From a virus, in the IMG/VR virus record IMGVR_UViG_3300044730_001016, positions 1-64,000 of that record: a DNA stretch of 64,000 nucleotides; one strand, 5' to 3'. The translations under genes and the position numbers were made by a program. Shown in pieces: positions 43,386 to 50,870 of the stretch. The notes under the pieces are model-generated. The model had not been told where the DNA came from. It searched no databases and saw nothing but the letters and a program-made list of their open reading frames with translations. Position 1 is the first letter of the stretch, and the number at the start of each line of letters is the position of its first letter.

Positions 43386-44032
43386 ACCGCGCCGAAACGA
43401 ATAAGCCTTTGAACAGTCATAGGCAAAAACCCTTTACCCCTAGAACTCTTCATGCCAAGAGCATTAAACTCCTCGGCAATAGCAGCATAACTCATACCCG
43501 AATCCTTAAACCTCCTAGCAAGCCTAACAGCATTACTAAGCCTAGCCTTAGACCTCTCCCTACGAACCTCAACACTACGCTCCTGCATATAGTTAAAATG
43601 CTCCCTAGGTAACTCCTGCTTGTGGGAATAATAACCCAACTTCTTGCCATTCTGCTTTAAGATGTTAAGGGCTTCCTTTGTCCGCTTGGAAATGGTCTCA
43701 GCCTCATCTTGGGCGATAACAGCAAAAATACCAAATACCATCGTGTTAATCTCCGGCATGGTGTGGCAGCGTAACTTTACACCAGAGTTCTTAATCTTTA
43801 GTGCATATTCGGCGTCCCTAGCCAATCGGTCAATCTTATAGAATAACAACGTGCAATCATGCTCCTTGCAATACTCTAACGCTGCAAGAAGCTGAGGCCG
43901 CTCCTTATTCTTACCACTCTCCTGCTCAATAAACCACTTCTCAGGGTTGTAGGTCTGCAATGCCTGGCGCTGAACCTCAATGCCATTGTCCTGTTTGTTG
44001 GTAGATGTCCTACCATAAGCTATGTATCTCAT
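43382..44032 (-). CDS. small serine recombinase (resolvase/invertase type)
   Basis: A 216-residue serine recombinase: IAYGRTSTNKQ at residues 3-13 with the nucleophile Ser, EVQRQAL, then LLFYKIDRLARDAEYALK near 70-85, and a C-terminal Hin-like helix-turn-helix (SGMSYAAIAEEFNALGMKSSRGKGFLPMTVQRLI). It lies at the divergent switch region, next to the tRNA-like element. It could resolve genome multimers, invert DNA or integrate. No inverted DNA segment was noticed nearby. It is short for a large serine integrase, so integration is less likely. Confidence 0.9.
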   Translation of the reverse strand: MRYIAYGRTSTNKQDNGIEVQRQALQTYNPEKWFIEQESGKNKERPQLLAALEYCKEHDCTLLFYKIDRLARDAEYALKIKNSGVKLRCHTMPEINTMVFGIFAVIAQDEAETISKRTKEALNILKQNGKKLGYYSHKQELPREHFNYMQERSVEVRRERSKARLSNAVRLARRFKDSGMSYAAIAEEFNALGMKSSRGKGFLPMTVQRLIRFGAV

Positions 44033-44127
44033 GCCACAAATGTAAATAACATTTCTTTAATGCTGCCATGCAGTTAACATTTTTTAACACTTTTAAGGTT
44101 TGGTTTCTTTTATTAGTTTTGTGTCAT

Positions 44128-44243
44128 AGTCAGGTGGCGGAATTGGTAGACGCTAAGAAAGAAATTAACTTTGTATCTAAGTGGAAACACATGATGGTAC
44201 ACTAAAGCATAATTTCATACAGGTTCGAATCCTGTCTTCGGCT
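44128..44243 (+). tRNA. degenerate tRNA-Leu-like element
   Basis: 44135-44153 match a tRNA-Leu D arm (TGGCGGAATTGGTAGACGC) and 44219-44235 a T arm (ACAGG, TTCGAAT, CCTGT). Between them are about 65 nt, roughly 30 more than a class II tRNA allows, and no normal anticodon stem-loop is visible. The flanking 7-nt acceptor strands (AGTCAGG and CTTCGGC) do not pair. It may be a pseudo-tRNA, a recombined tRNA or an intron-bearing form. Confidence 0.35.
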
Positions 44244-44254
44244 ATGTAAGATGC

Positions 44255-44282
44255 ATGAAGGAGGTAGAAATGCCTCCTTCAT
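44255..44282 (+). repeat. perfect hairpin containing AAGGAGG and CCTCCTT
   Basis: 10-bp stem ATGAAGGAGG (44255-44264) / CCTCCTTCAT (44273-44282), 8-nt loop, 12 nt after the tRNA-like element. No T run follows. One arm equals a perfect Shine-Dalgarno sequence, the other a 16S 3' tail. Such sites are otherwise absent from this phage's start regions. 44283-44449 holds no gene. Confidence 0.55.
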
Positions 44283-44449
44283 CTCTTGACTACTAACTTG
44301 TCATTAAAGACGCAAAAACAAAGCGTTTTATCCCTTTTCTTACAAGTTGTTACGTTAGGTTATGGTAATCGGTTTTATCTCGATTATCGTAACAAATATT
44401 GGCAATAAATGTTACGAATACCCCACCGCGCCGAAAAGTAAAAATTAAG

Positions 44450-44457
44450 TATCTTTG
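44450..44457 (+). promoter_or_regulatory. -7 promoter box opening the rightward region
   Basis: TATCTTTG; expected start near 44462. A TTCGGCG-type heptamer (reverse orientation) lies just upstream at 44427. It is the first rightward promoter after the divergent switch. Confidence 0.65.
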
Positions 44458-44477
44458 TGATGTCTCCTGTCGTCTTT

Positions 44478-44518
44478 ACCAGCCCCCATCTTGAAAAAGT
44501 GGGGGTTGGTTTTTTTTT
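44478..44518 (+). terminator. leader terminator between promoter and first rightward gene
   Basis: An 11-bp stem (44478-44488 / 44500-44510, one G.T pair) is followed by nine T. It lies 16-50 nt after the expected start at 44462 and before the ATG at 44546, so transcripts would stop at about 57 nt unless read-through occurs. Confidence 0.85.
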
Positions 44519-44545
44519 GCATATCTTAGTCCCCAAAAAAAACCT

Positions 44546-45583
44546 ATGACCGAACAACAAGTAAAAATCATAGACAGCTACGTTGATACCCAAGAACCGG
44601 GTTTTTTTAAACGTACATTAGCCCGCAAAATTGTAATGGAAAACCCCGGTGCATTTGAGCAAACGAACAAAGAGGTTGATAGGGTGCGATGTTCAATCCG
44701 CTACCGAACGGGTGCGGTAGGCGAAAAGCTTAAAGCTCATGCAACAATCAGCGGGTCGTTTCGGGAAAAGCTATACAACCCTGAGCAAATGAAGCCCAGC
44801 GAATACATGCAAGCGTTCATGGGCCGAGGGGAAAAGACCAGCAAAGAGGTATGGCATCTGCCGAACAACATACGCAAGCCCTTGGTTTTGTCCGACCTTC
44901 ATTTCCCGTACCACGAACTGCCAGCAATCGAAACGGCTATCGACTACGGGTTCAAAAACGGGGTTGATGCGATATACCTAAACGGCGATGTAATCGACTT
45001 CGCTAAGATTAGCCGATGGGAAAAAGACCCAGCGTTGATGTCGGCCCCCGTTGAGGTGCAAATGGTTCGGGATTTCTTGGCTGGGCTTGTAAGCCTTGGG
45101 CTGCCTGTTTTTTACAAGCTGGGCAACCACGAAGACCGCTGGGATAGGTACATACTTCAAAACGCACCTGAGTTGATTACCTTGCCCGGGCTTCAACTAA
45201 AGGCTGCATTGGGACTTGATGAACTTGATATTGAGTTAATCGACAGCCGCCAACACGCCAAGTTCGGCAAGCTAAGTGTACTGCATGGCCACGAATTTGG
45301 TGATAGCATATTCAGCCCGGTAAACCCAGCACGGGGATTGTTTCTGCGGGGCAAGGCATCTGTATTGGCTGGCCACAACCATCAAACATCGGAGCATCAC
45401 GAAAGCGACCTGAACAGCAAAGGAGTTGCTTGCTTTTCTACGGGTTGCCTTTGCGACTTGCAACCAGCATACCGCCCATTCGCATACACGAAATGGAATC
45501 ACGGTGCTGCAATTGTTGAGATTGATGAAGATGGGGATTTCAGCGTTGAAAACTTTCGCATTGATAACCGTAAAGTACGATGA
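44546..45583 (+). CDS. calcineurin-like metallophosphoesterase
   Basis: A 345-residue protein. The N-terminal 110 residues are helical and basic, possibly DNA binding. From 110 on, all metallophosphoesterase motifs appear in order: LSDLHFPYH (DxH), YLNGDVIDF (GD), LGNHEDR (GNHE), LHGHEF (GH) and LAGHNHQ (GHxH). It probably cleaves phosphodiester or phosphomonoester bonds with two metal ions. Phage members are often DNA phosphatases or nuclease-like. It opens the early rightward operon. Confidence 0.9.
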   Translation: MTEQQVKIIDSYVDTQEPGFFKRTLARKIVMENPGAFEQTNKEVDRVRCSIRYRTGAVGEKLKAHATISGSFREKLYNPEQMKPSEYMQAFMGRGEKTSKEVWHLPNNIRKPLVLSDLHFPYHELPAIETAIDYGFKNGVDAIYLNGDVIDFAKISRWEKDPALMSAPVEVQMVRDFLAGLVSLGLPVFYKLGNHEDRWDRYILQNAPELITLPGLQLKAALGLDELDIELIDSRQHAKFGKLSVLHGHEFGDSIFSPVNPARGLFLRGKASVLAGHNHQTSEHHESDLNSKGVACFSTGCLCDLQPAYRPFAYTKWNHGAAIVEIDEDGDFSVENFRIDNRKVR

Positions 45584-45819
45584 GAGCTAGAATCCTTCCC
45601 CTAGACAACAACTACCTAGGCACAGAGCTAGAAATAACCTCTGGAGACAAGGTAAGCGTTATAGAGTTCTACACCAACCTGGGCACTGCCCCTTCCCAAA
45701 GATGGCTAAGGGTGTGGGGGAAGCCTGCCCCCAGCCACAAGTATGAAACCCAGCAAGATTACGATCTAGCCAAACATTTATGCGATTCAATAAATGCAGC
45801 ACCTACTAATCAAATTTGA
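45580..45819 (+). CDS. hypothetical protein
   Basis: A 79-residue ORF in an ATGA overlap with the phosphoesterase. N-terminal beta strands (RARILPLDNNYLGTELEITSGDKVSVIEFYT) and a C-terminal helix. No family recognised. A third ORF starts inside its 3' end. Confidence 0.6.
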   Translation: MRARILPLDNNYLGTELEITSGDKVSVIEFYTNLGTAPSQRWLRVWGKPAPSHKYETQQDYDLAKHLCDSINAAPTNQI

Positions 45820-45952
45820 ACAGGAAGGGGATAAAATGACTGTGGAGTATAACCTAGACTGCTCAGTTCTCCAAGCCATTGAAGGGATAAAGATTCTTGT
45901 TGAACAGCTACAACTCGAACCCCACGACATCTTTCCATTTGTTAACAATTAA
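45794..45952 (+). CDS. small hypothetical protein
   Basis: A 52-residue ORF overlapping the previous one by 26 nt: MQHLLIKFEQEGDKMTVEY, then a helix LQAIEGIKILVEQLQLEP. The tidy ATG-to-TAA frame and clean composition suggest it is real. No family recognised. Confidence 0.5.
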   Translation: MQHLLIKFEQEGDKMTVEYNLDCSVLQAIEGIKILVEQLQLEPHDIFPFVNN

Positions 45953-46087
45953 TAAAAAAAGCAAATAAAAAAGGCTTGCATCGGGAATTTTTGTATAAAA
46001 CCCCCCTTTTCGTTTTTGTACTTTTGGGATAGACATTTAATATAAAATTGGAATATCGTTCCAAAAGGGCAATTTGGCCGAAAGGCT

Positions 46088-46095
46088 TATCTTTG
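46088..46095 (+). promoter_or_regulatory. -7 promoter box giving a possibly leaderless mRNA
   Basis: TATCTTTG ends 4 nt before the ATG at 46100. With the usual spacing the start would fall at or next to the A of the ATG. A TTTGG stretch lies 10-15 nt upstream. Confidence 0.55.
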
Positions 46096-46099
46096 TAGC

Positions 46100-46345
46100 A
46101 TGAAATCAGCCGAATACTTCAAGCAAAACCCAGAGGCCCGAAAGAAGAAAAACGCCTATAACAAAGAATACCACTCCACCCCAGAGCGTAGAAAGTATCG
46201 TGCAGCCCTAAATAAAGCCAATAGAGCCAACCCAGCACCTAAAGGCATGGATAAGTCCCATACCAAGTCTGGGAAGCTCGTAAACGAAGCTAAAAGCACC
46301 AATAGGGCAAGGAACGGCAAGGGAGGGAAATCTTCCAAAAAATAG
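46100..46345 (+). CDS. lysine-rich small DNA-binding-type protein
   Basis: An 81-residue very basic protein (MKSAEYFKQNPEARKKKNAYNKEYHSTPERRKYRAALNKANR in two pieces: NPEARKKKNAYNKEYHSTPE and RRKYRAALNKANR). This YH(S/T)xxERRKYR pattern is shared by small phage proteins in several lineages; function is not known to me. It has its own promoter and lies directly upstream of the origin-like gap, so a role in replication or DNA packing is plausible. Confidence 0.7.
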   Translation: MKSAEYFKQNPEARKKKNAYNKEYHSTPERRKYRAALNKANRANPAPKGMDKSHTKSGKLVNEAKSTNRARNGKGGKSSKK

Positions 46346-47260
46346 CCCATTACCCAACCGCGCCGAAAAGCACCCCTGCCAAAAAAACACCCCCCCCCCA
46401 CAACCCCACCCCCCCCAACCAAAGAGAACCCAATAAGGTAACCAAGAGAAAAGGTAACCCAATAGACAACTACCAACAAGGTAACCCAGAGAGAAGCAAA
46501 CAGCCCCCATGTACGCCAAACAGCCTTGGGGAAGTAAAGAAGCCTTGGGAAGTGGTAAAGGGGTGTGGTAAAGGGGTTGTGGTAAACAGCTTATCCCCTT
46601 GGGTTCGTGGTAAAGGGGTGTGGTAAAGAGCCTTGGGGTTGTGGTAAAGGTAAACAGCTTATCCCTTTGTGTTCCCGGTGTATATGTAGAAGCCAGCCGA
46701 TGCGCCCGCGCCCAAAAGTACCGGCGGCCTTGCACCCCACCCCACCCCACGCGCGCACCTATACGCGCACGCACCCCCACGCACGCACATACGCGCGAAA
46801 AGAAACGCGAAACGAAACGCACCTGCCACGCCCTGATCCATACGCGAAAAGTTTTACGCGCACGCACGCACACGCACACACACGCGCACACCTGGGCGCA
46901 TACCTGGACGCGGGTGTATCTTTACGCAATAACATTTCCCTTTTGTTCGTTTCGCAAATGTTATTTAGATGCATACCTACTCTCAAAAAACTCCATTAGC
47001 TTCATTCAGGTGCGCAACGGTTGGCAATTTTGCACCTATTTTGATGCCTGAGTATGGTCAACGGTTCACTTTTTCTTTATCCTACACTCCCCCAACCCCT
47101 ACCTTTATACCTTCCAACCCTTAAAAAATGTACACTTTTCAAAAATTATTCTCGTTCTGTATGCCTTGCAAATAAAGGGCTTTTAAAAAAAGATTAAAAA
47201 AAGATGCATTTTTTTTGCTTTTATTTCTTGCGGGGTATTGTTTTTTAAAAAAAACGTTTG
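46346..47260. other. gene-free repeat region, candidate replication origin
   Basis: No credible ORF: the long frames here are low-complexity on both strands. Visible parts in order: a poly-C run (about 46388-46416), three copies of AAGGTAACC (about 46434-46485), repeated AGCCTTGGG, a tandem pair of about 55-65-bp units built from GTGGTAAAGGGGTGTGG and TAAACAGCTTATCCC (46552-46673), a 170-bp alternating CG/CA tract prone to Z-DNA (about 46738-46910), and an A/T-rich stretch (about 47100-47260) that could unwind. Iteron-like repeats plus an AT-rich block are standard origin parts; the assignment is inference. Confidence 0.55.
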
Positions 47261-47268
47261 TAGGTTTG
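47261..47268 (+). promoter_or_regulatory. -7 promoter box of the small-gene early operon
   Basis: TAGGTTTG, 28 nt before ATG 47297, with TTG about 20 nt upstream. First promoter after the origin-like region. Confidence 0.6.
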
Positions 47269-47296
47269 TCTTGTTCAATAATCAAAATCAAAAACC

Positions 47297-47551
47297 ATGA
47301 ACGCAAAAATCAAAATCACGCGGCAAATTTTACCGCAACATTCCCAAACCACAACGTTGCTTTACGTTACTAAAGCGGGTGAACCTGATTACAAGGAAGA
47401 CATTCTATTTGAGTGCAGGGGATATACTAATCTAGATGAGCTTGAGAGGGCGGGTATTGCTTATGCTGAGAAAAATAACATTGACCGCCTGCGCATAGCT
47501 GTATTAGATATGCGGGTTGCCCCTGACTTTTCTAAAGCTGTTAACATTTAA
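47297..47551 (+). CDS. hypothetical protein
   Basis: An 84-residue ORF: beta-rich start (KIKITRQILPQHSQTTTLLYVT) and a helix ERAGIAYAEKNNIDRL, then a final strand IAVLDMRVAPDF. It is the first gene of the small-gene operon whose members share AACCATG-type start contexts. No family recognised. Confidence 0.6.
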   Translation: MNAKIKITRQILPQHSQTTTLLYVTKAGEPDYKEDILFECRGYTNLDELERAGIAYAEKNNIDRLRIAVLDMRVAPDFSKAVNI

Positions 47552-47561
47552 GCCTAAAACC

Positions 47562-47792
47562 ATGACCACAATTAGAAACGCAAACGGCAGGCGCATCCAA
47601 CAAACAGTTGACGGCATCACCTTTAATTGGCAATACGATGAGCGCGGTAATTGCACCCGCTTTGAAGCTTCAACCGGTTACTTTAGCAATAGAGTTTACG
47701 ATAAAAAGGATCGGGTTGTATCGCTTACTGATTCCCTAGGCGTTACTATTAAGTATAAATATGACCGGTACGGGAATGTATCTTACATTTAA
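47562..47792 (+). CDS. free-standing YD-repeat (Rhs-like) mini-protein
   Basis: The frame opens at 47517, but I use ATG 47562 (76 aa), which follows an AAAACC start context. The sequence is two YD repeats: WQYDERGNCTRFEASTGY, then YDKKDRVVSLTDSLGV and YKYDRYGN. These are the G-x-Y-x-YDxxGRxxxxTD units of Rhs/teneurin barrels, normally hundreds of residues long. Here the protein is only two repeats. Function unknown. Confidence 0.75.
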   Translation: MTTIRNANGRRIQQTVDGITFNWQYDERGNCTRFEASTGYFSNRVYDKKDRVVSLTDSLGVTIKYKYDRYGNVSYI

Positions 47793-47847
47793 GCCTTTCG
47801 GCGCCTTACAATAATTCAGAAACCTTTAACCCTTAATACCAAAAACC

Positions 47848-48096
47848 ATGACAAAAGCTCAAAGTTTTATCAACAATCTAAGCCCTGAATTGCAGGACGT
47901 TATTAAAAAATTAGCGGAAGACTTGGCTCCAGCCCTTGACGCTATTCATGCCGCCCCCCAAACAACTAAAAACTATTATGGGGACTACATGGGAATCTTA
48001 TCTTATCAGCCAAAGTACAAAAAAACAATAGCCATCGCCATGCTTTATGCAGGCTGCAATCCGGACGGAGTGGCTGCCGCTGTTAATCTTGTTTAA
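47848..48096 (+). CDS. hypothetical protein
   Basis: An 82-residue ORF after the leader AATACCAAAAACCATG. Helical start (AQSFINNLSPELQDVIKKLAEDLAPALDAIHA), then YGDYMGILSYQP and a small helix. No family recognised. Confidence 0.6.
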   Translation: MTKAQSFINNLSPELQDVIKKLAEDLAPALDAIHAAPQTTKNYYGDYMGILSYQPKYKKTIAIAMLYAGCNPDGVAAAVNLV

Positions 48097-48114
48097 CCCT
48101 TAATACCAAAAACC

Positions 48115-48384
48115 ATGTTAAAAATCACGTTAAAAACAGAAAGCTTCGACAAAAACCCAAACACAAAAACGACGTATCTTTTACGCGAAACGGAGACCAA
48201 AGAAATAAGCGAGAAGCAGTACACGAATATCATCGATTCCGCTTCGTTCTTTAGGCGCCTAGGCGGATCAGTTTCTCAGCAGCGCTCTTACACTTGTTAT
48301 GGGTACAAAGTTGTAAAAGATACAGCAACAAGCCCCGACAAGCAAACCAAAACGGTGCGGACCTTTAACTTTGAGTATATCTAA
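48115..48384 (+). CDS. hypothetical protein
   Basis: An 89-residue protein, mostly beta with polar strands (TLKTESFDKNPNTKTTYLLRE, GYKVVKDTATSPDKQTKTV). Same start context as the previous gene. No family recognised. Confidence 0.6.
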   Translation: MLKITLKTESFDKNPNTKTTYLLRETETKEISEKQYTNIIDSASFFRRLGGSVSQQRSYTCYGYKVVKDTATSPDKQTKTVRTFNFEYI

Positions 48385-48447
48385 ATTAATCCCAGAGGGG
48401 CGCGGCTCTGTTAACGCGCAACCTTTAACCCTTTAATACAAAAACAC

Positions 48448-48714
48448 ATGAAAACCTACACCACAGGCGACAAACCAATACCGAAAACTTGGAACTACAT
48501 TTCCAAGGACAAAAACGAGAAAGCAAATAGGATTTTTGCCAAAGTAATTAACAAAGTATGCCCAGGCTGCGAGAGAGCATATTTACAAAGCTCTTGGCCG
48601 GTGAACTTTGGGGATGACAGCAAAATAATAGAGGTTGCAGGCTTCAAGCTCGTGTACTCTGAATATCTACTCCGCCCAGGTGCCTATCTTTTTTCATTCA
48701 TTCAAACCCCTTAA
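48448..48714 (+). CDS. hypothetical protein
   Basis: An 88-residue ORF. Helical and basic near residues 20-40, with two Cys (NKVCPGCERAY) that could bind a metal, then a strand SKIIEVAGFKLVYSEY. Preceded by the ACCCTTTAATAC-type leader. Confidence 0.55.
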   Translation: MKTYTTGDKPIPKTWNYISKDKNEKANRIFAKVINKVCPGCERAYLQSSWPVNFGDDSKIIEVAGFKLVYSEYLLRPGAYLFSFIQTP

Positions 48715-48725
48715 TACCAAAAACC

Positions 48726-48935
48726 ATGCTTTTGATCCTTTTATCTTTCTTAAACCGCAAAGTTCAGCAGCTTATTTACGTTTTATTTTTTGCCGGTGCC
48801 CTTGGACTTTTTCTCCAGGTGCTTTATTGGGCGGTAATGAAGGAAGATTGGTTTTTACTCTTTATGAGTGCTTGTCTTGCTTTACTTAGTATTGTTTTGG
48901 CCGCTAATTTAGGTAATGCCCTTCGGCGCGACTGA
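48726..48935 (+). CDS. small two-helix membrane protein
   Basis: A 69-residue ORF with two hydrophobic helices (VQQLIYVLFFAGALGLFLQVLYW and WFLLFMSACLALLSIVLAANLG) and a basic tail. Probably inner membrane. Its stop is at the end of a TTCGGCGCG heptamer region. Role unknown; small early membrane proteins may alter the host envelope. Confidence 0.6.
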   Translation: MLLILLSFLNRKVQQLIYVLFFAGALGLFLQVLYWAVMKEDWFLLFMSACLALLSIVLAANLGNALRRD

Positions 48936-48952
48936 AAAATCCGATAACATTT

Positions 48953-48985
48953 AAACCTTTAACCCTTTAACCCTTTAACCCTTTA
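48953..48985 (+). repeat. tandem TTTAACCC octamers
   Basis: Four near-perfect copies of CTTTAACC/TTTAACCC in the leader of the 156-aa gene. Single or double copies of the same octamer precede most small genes from 47.8 to 52.3 kb. Confidence 0.75.
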
Positions 48986-48991
48986 TCAATT

Positions 48992-49462
48992 ATGAACCAT
49001 TTAACCATTAACACCATGAACACTCTACAAGCAACCTCAATGCTAAGAAACTTTGTTAACCAACGCCCAGGCTTCGACCTTTGCAACTATGGAAGTATGA
49101 AAGACTACCGGCAAGACTACAACGAGGCACTTAAAGACCGAAACAGCTTTTACGAGCTATTAGAACTCGCATCAGACCGGTACGGCGCAAACATTGACGA
49201 AGTATTAAGTAAACACCTCACCAGCACCTCAGGGCGCCTATCTTTGGAGGGCGGTAAGCTTCAGTATATCACTGGGCAGTATTTTCCTACTGAGTACAGA
49301 ACGGCGGCTTGCAGAGCTTTAGCTTCTGTAATTTGGGAAAGTTACAGAGGCGAAAAGTATGAAGACGGCAGCAACGTGTACAAAGATGGGAACGAAATAC
49401 GCGCCGCGATTAAACGTAATTGGCGTATTAAAACACGCAACACTAAACTGTATTTCTCATAA
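48992..49462 (+). CDS. conserved hypothetical phage protein
   Basis: A 156-residue ORF; alternative starts at Met 9. The middle reads FVNQRPGFDLCNYGSMKDYRQDYNEALKDRNSFYELLELA, a pattern I know from small proteins of Bacteroidota phages and plasmids, all of unknown function. The C-terminus is basic (KRNWRIKTRNTK). Followed by a GC-rich hairpin. Confidence 0.65.
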   Translation: MNHLTINTMNTLQATSMLRNFVNQRPGFDLCNYGSMKDYRQDYNEALKDRNSFYELLELASDRYGANIDEVLSKHLTSTSGRLSLEGGKLQYITGQYFPTEYRTAACRALASVIWESYRGEKYEDGSNVYKDGNEIRAAIKRNWRIKTRNTKLYFS

Positions 49463-49470
49463 ATTAACCC

Positions 49471-49507
49471 TTCGGCGCCGGCCTAAAAACCGGCGCTCCT
49501 TTTCAAA
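49471..49507 (+). terminator. hairpin of the TTCGGCGCCGG repeat type (1 of 3)
   Basis: Stem GCGCCGG (49475-49481) / CCGGCGC (49490-49496), 8-nt loop, then TCCTTTTC. Nearly the same element recurs after the next two genes (50819-50851 and 51303-51336). The weak T run suggests partial termination or transcript-end stabilisation. Confidence 0.65.
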
Positions 49508-49533
49508 CCTTTAACCCTTTAATCCTTTAAACC

Positions 49534-50808
49534 ATGTTACAGATTCAAATTGAAAATTACAGCGAAAAAGCTATCAAAATTCACGGAGACACTAAGCCCA
49601 TAAAGGACGCGCTCAGGGATGCCGGCGCGAAGTTCAACCCATACTTAAAGGGAGGCCCTGGCTGGATTGCTTCAGCAAAGAAACGGGAGACCTTTGAGGC
49701 CATCATTTACTCCGCACCCACCGCCGCACCCATTACCCTCGCAAGTGTTACAATGGAAGCGCCCAAGGTAGTGGTACACGAAGCGCCTAAGGTAGTTATC
49801 CAGGACGCGCCGGTTATACCATCAACGCCACCAACACCACCAACCCCTCCGCGAGCTAAGCGCTCCGCAAAGTTTGGGGTAAAAGAACTATTCAGGATCT
49901 TACCTATAAGCAAGGCGGCACCATACGCAATCCTGGAGGGTAACGTGCTAAGCTATTTCTCTAAGATAGGGCCGGTTCACTACGAACTGGACGCCACCTT
50001 TGGCAAAGTAAGTATTGAAGCTTCGTTTATTAAGGACAACGGCATACCGGTAAACATTCAGGAAGGAATCGCCACCTTTGAGAATGGAATGAAGGCAGGC
50101 GTAACACCCACCGAGGAAAGCTTTAATATCGACAAAGCGGGTAAACTACTTATCAGCTCCAGCGCGCTTAACGCTTTTGACACCCTCAAAACATTCCTAA
50201 GCAAGAACGAATTAAAACCAGCAATGAACGGCGCCTACTTTGCTAATGGTAAGATATGCGCCACCGATGCCCACCGTTTACGCGTCCTAGAGGCACAATT
50301 TGAGAGCGAGGGGGTGATCCTATCAAAGGCAGCCCTAGAGCTTCTTAAACATTCGCAAATTAAGGGACATACTGATTACGCCACCTTTGAAGATATTGGA
50401 GTTACTTTAGGAAGGGAATGGTTGGTTGATGCGATATATCCAAAGTATGAAGCAATCATGCCGAATCCAGACAGCGCCGAATCGACCTTAACCTTTAGCA
50501 AAAAGGCGCTTTTACCTTTGCTAGAAAATGCCCTTAAAGCAGCGCACAAAGATACAAAGCTAGTGGTATTGACCTGCGAGGGCGAAAGGCTGAATGTAAG
50601 CGCCTCCGACCTTGACAGAGGTACGAACTTTGCCGCCACCGCTCCCGCCTCTGGAAGTATTAAGATAGGGTACAATGCTGCGCTCCTTATCGACGTGCTA
50701 AAGAGTATTGAGGCGGACGAGGTTACAATCCACTACTTTGGTGAGCCTAGGCCTTCGCTCTTTAACCTTACCTCTTTGTTAATGCCTGTAATGATTAACA
50801 ACGATTAA
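49534..50808 (+). CDS. sliding-clamp (DnaN-like) protein with extra N-terminal domain
   Basis: A 424-residue protein. Residues 1-55 form a separate domain (IQIENYSEKAIKIHGDTKPI, AGAKFNPYLKGGPGWIASAKK), known as a small stand-alone module in Bacteroidota phage and plasmid proteins. A Pro-rich linker follows (about 80-105). From about 115 on it resembles beta clamp domains: MNGAYFANGKICATDAHRLRV near 228-250 (DnaN TDGHRL motif), YPKYEAIMPNP near 300, and the end LLMPVMI (DnaN MPMRL). It would tether a polymerase to DNA. The fused N-terminal domain is unusual. Confidence 0.78.
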   Translation: MLQIQIENYSEKAIKIHGDTKPIKDALRDAGAKFNPYLKGGPGWIASAKKRETFEAIIYSAPTAAPITLASVTMEAPKVVVHEAPKVVIQDAPVIPSTPPTPPTPPRAKRSAKFGVKELFRILPISKAAPYAILEGNVLSYFSKIGPVHYELDATFGKVSIEASFIKDNGIPVNIQEGIATFENGMKAGVTPTEESFNIDKAGKLLISSSALNAFDTLKTFLSKNELKPAMNGAYFANGKICATDAHRLRVLEAQFESEGVILSKAALELLKHSQIKGHTDYATFEDIGVTLGREWLVDAIYPKYEAIMPNPDSAESTLTFSKKALLPLLENALKAAHKDTKLVVLTCEGERLNVSASDLDRGTNFAATAPASGSIKIGYNAALLIDVLKSIEADEVTIHYFGEPRPSLFNLTSLLMPVMINND

Positions 50809-50818
50809 ATTAACCCCT

Positions 50819-50851
50819 TCGGCGCCGGCCTAAAAATCGGCGCTCTTTTTC
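50819..50851 (+). terminator. hairpin of the TTCGGCGCCGG repeat type (2 of 3)
   Basis: GCGCCG / CGGCGC stem (50822-50827 / 50838-50843) with 10-nt loop, followed by TCTTTTTC. Confidence 0.65.
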
Positions 50852-50870
50852 AAACCTTAAATAAATAACC

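Noticed and set aside
43382-44032. Large serine integrase and prophage attachment site.
   Set aside because: The protein is only 216 residues with a Hin-like C-terminus; no matched att core pair was identified.
46607-47051. Long overlapping ORFs in both strands (up to 227 codons) in the origin-like region.
   Set aside because: They consist of runs such as RTHTHARTHAH or ARVCVCVCV produced by the CG/CA alternating tract, overlap each other in several frames, and have no normal protein composition.
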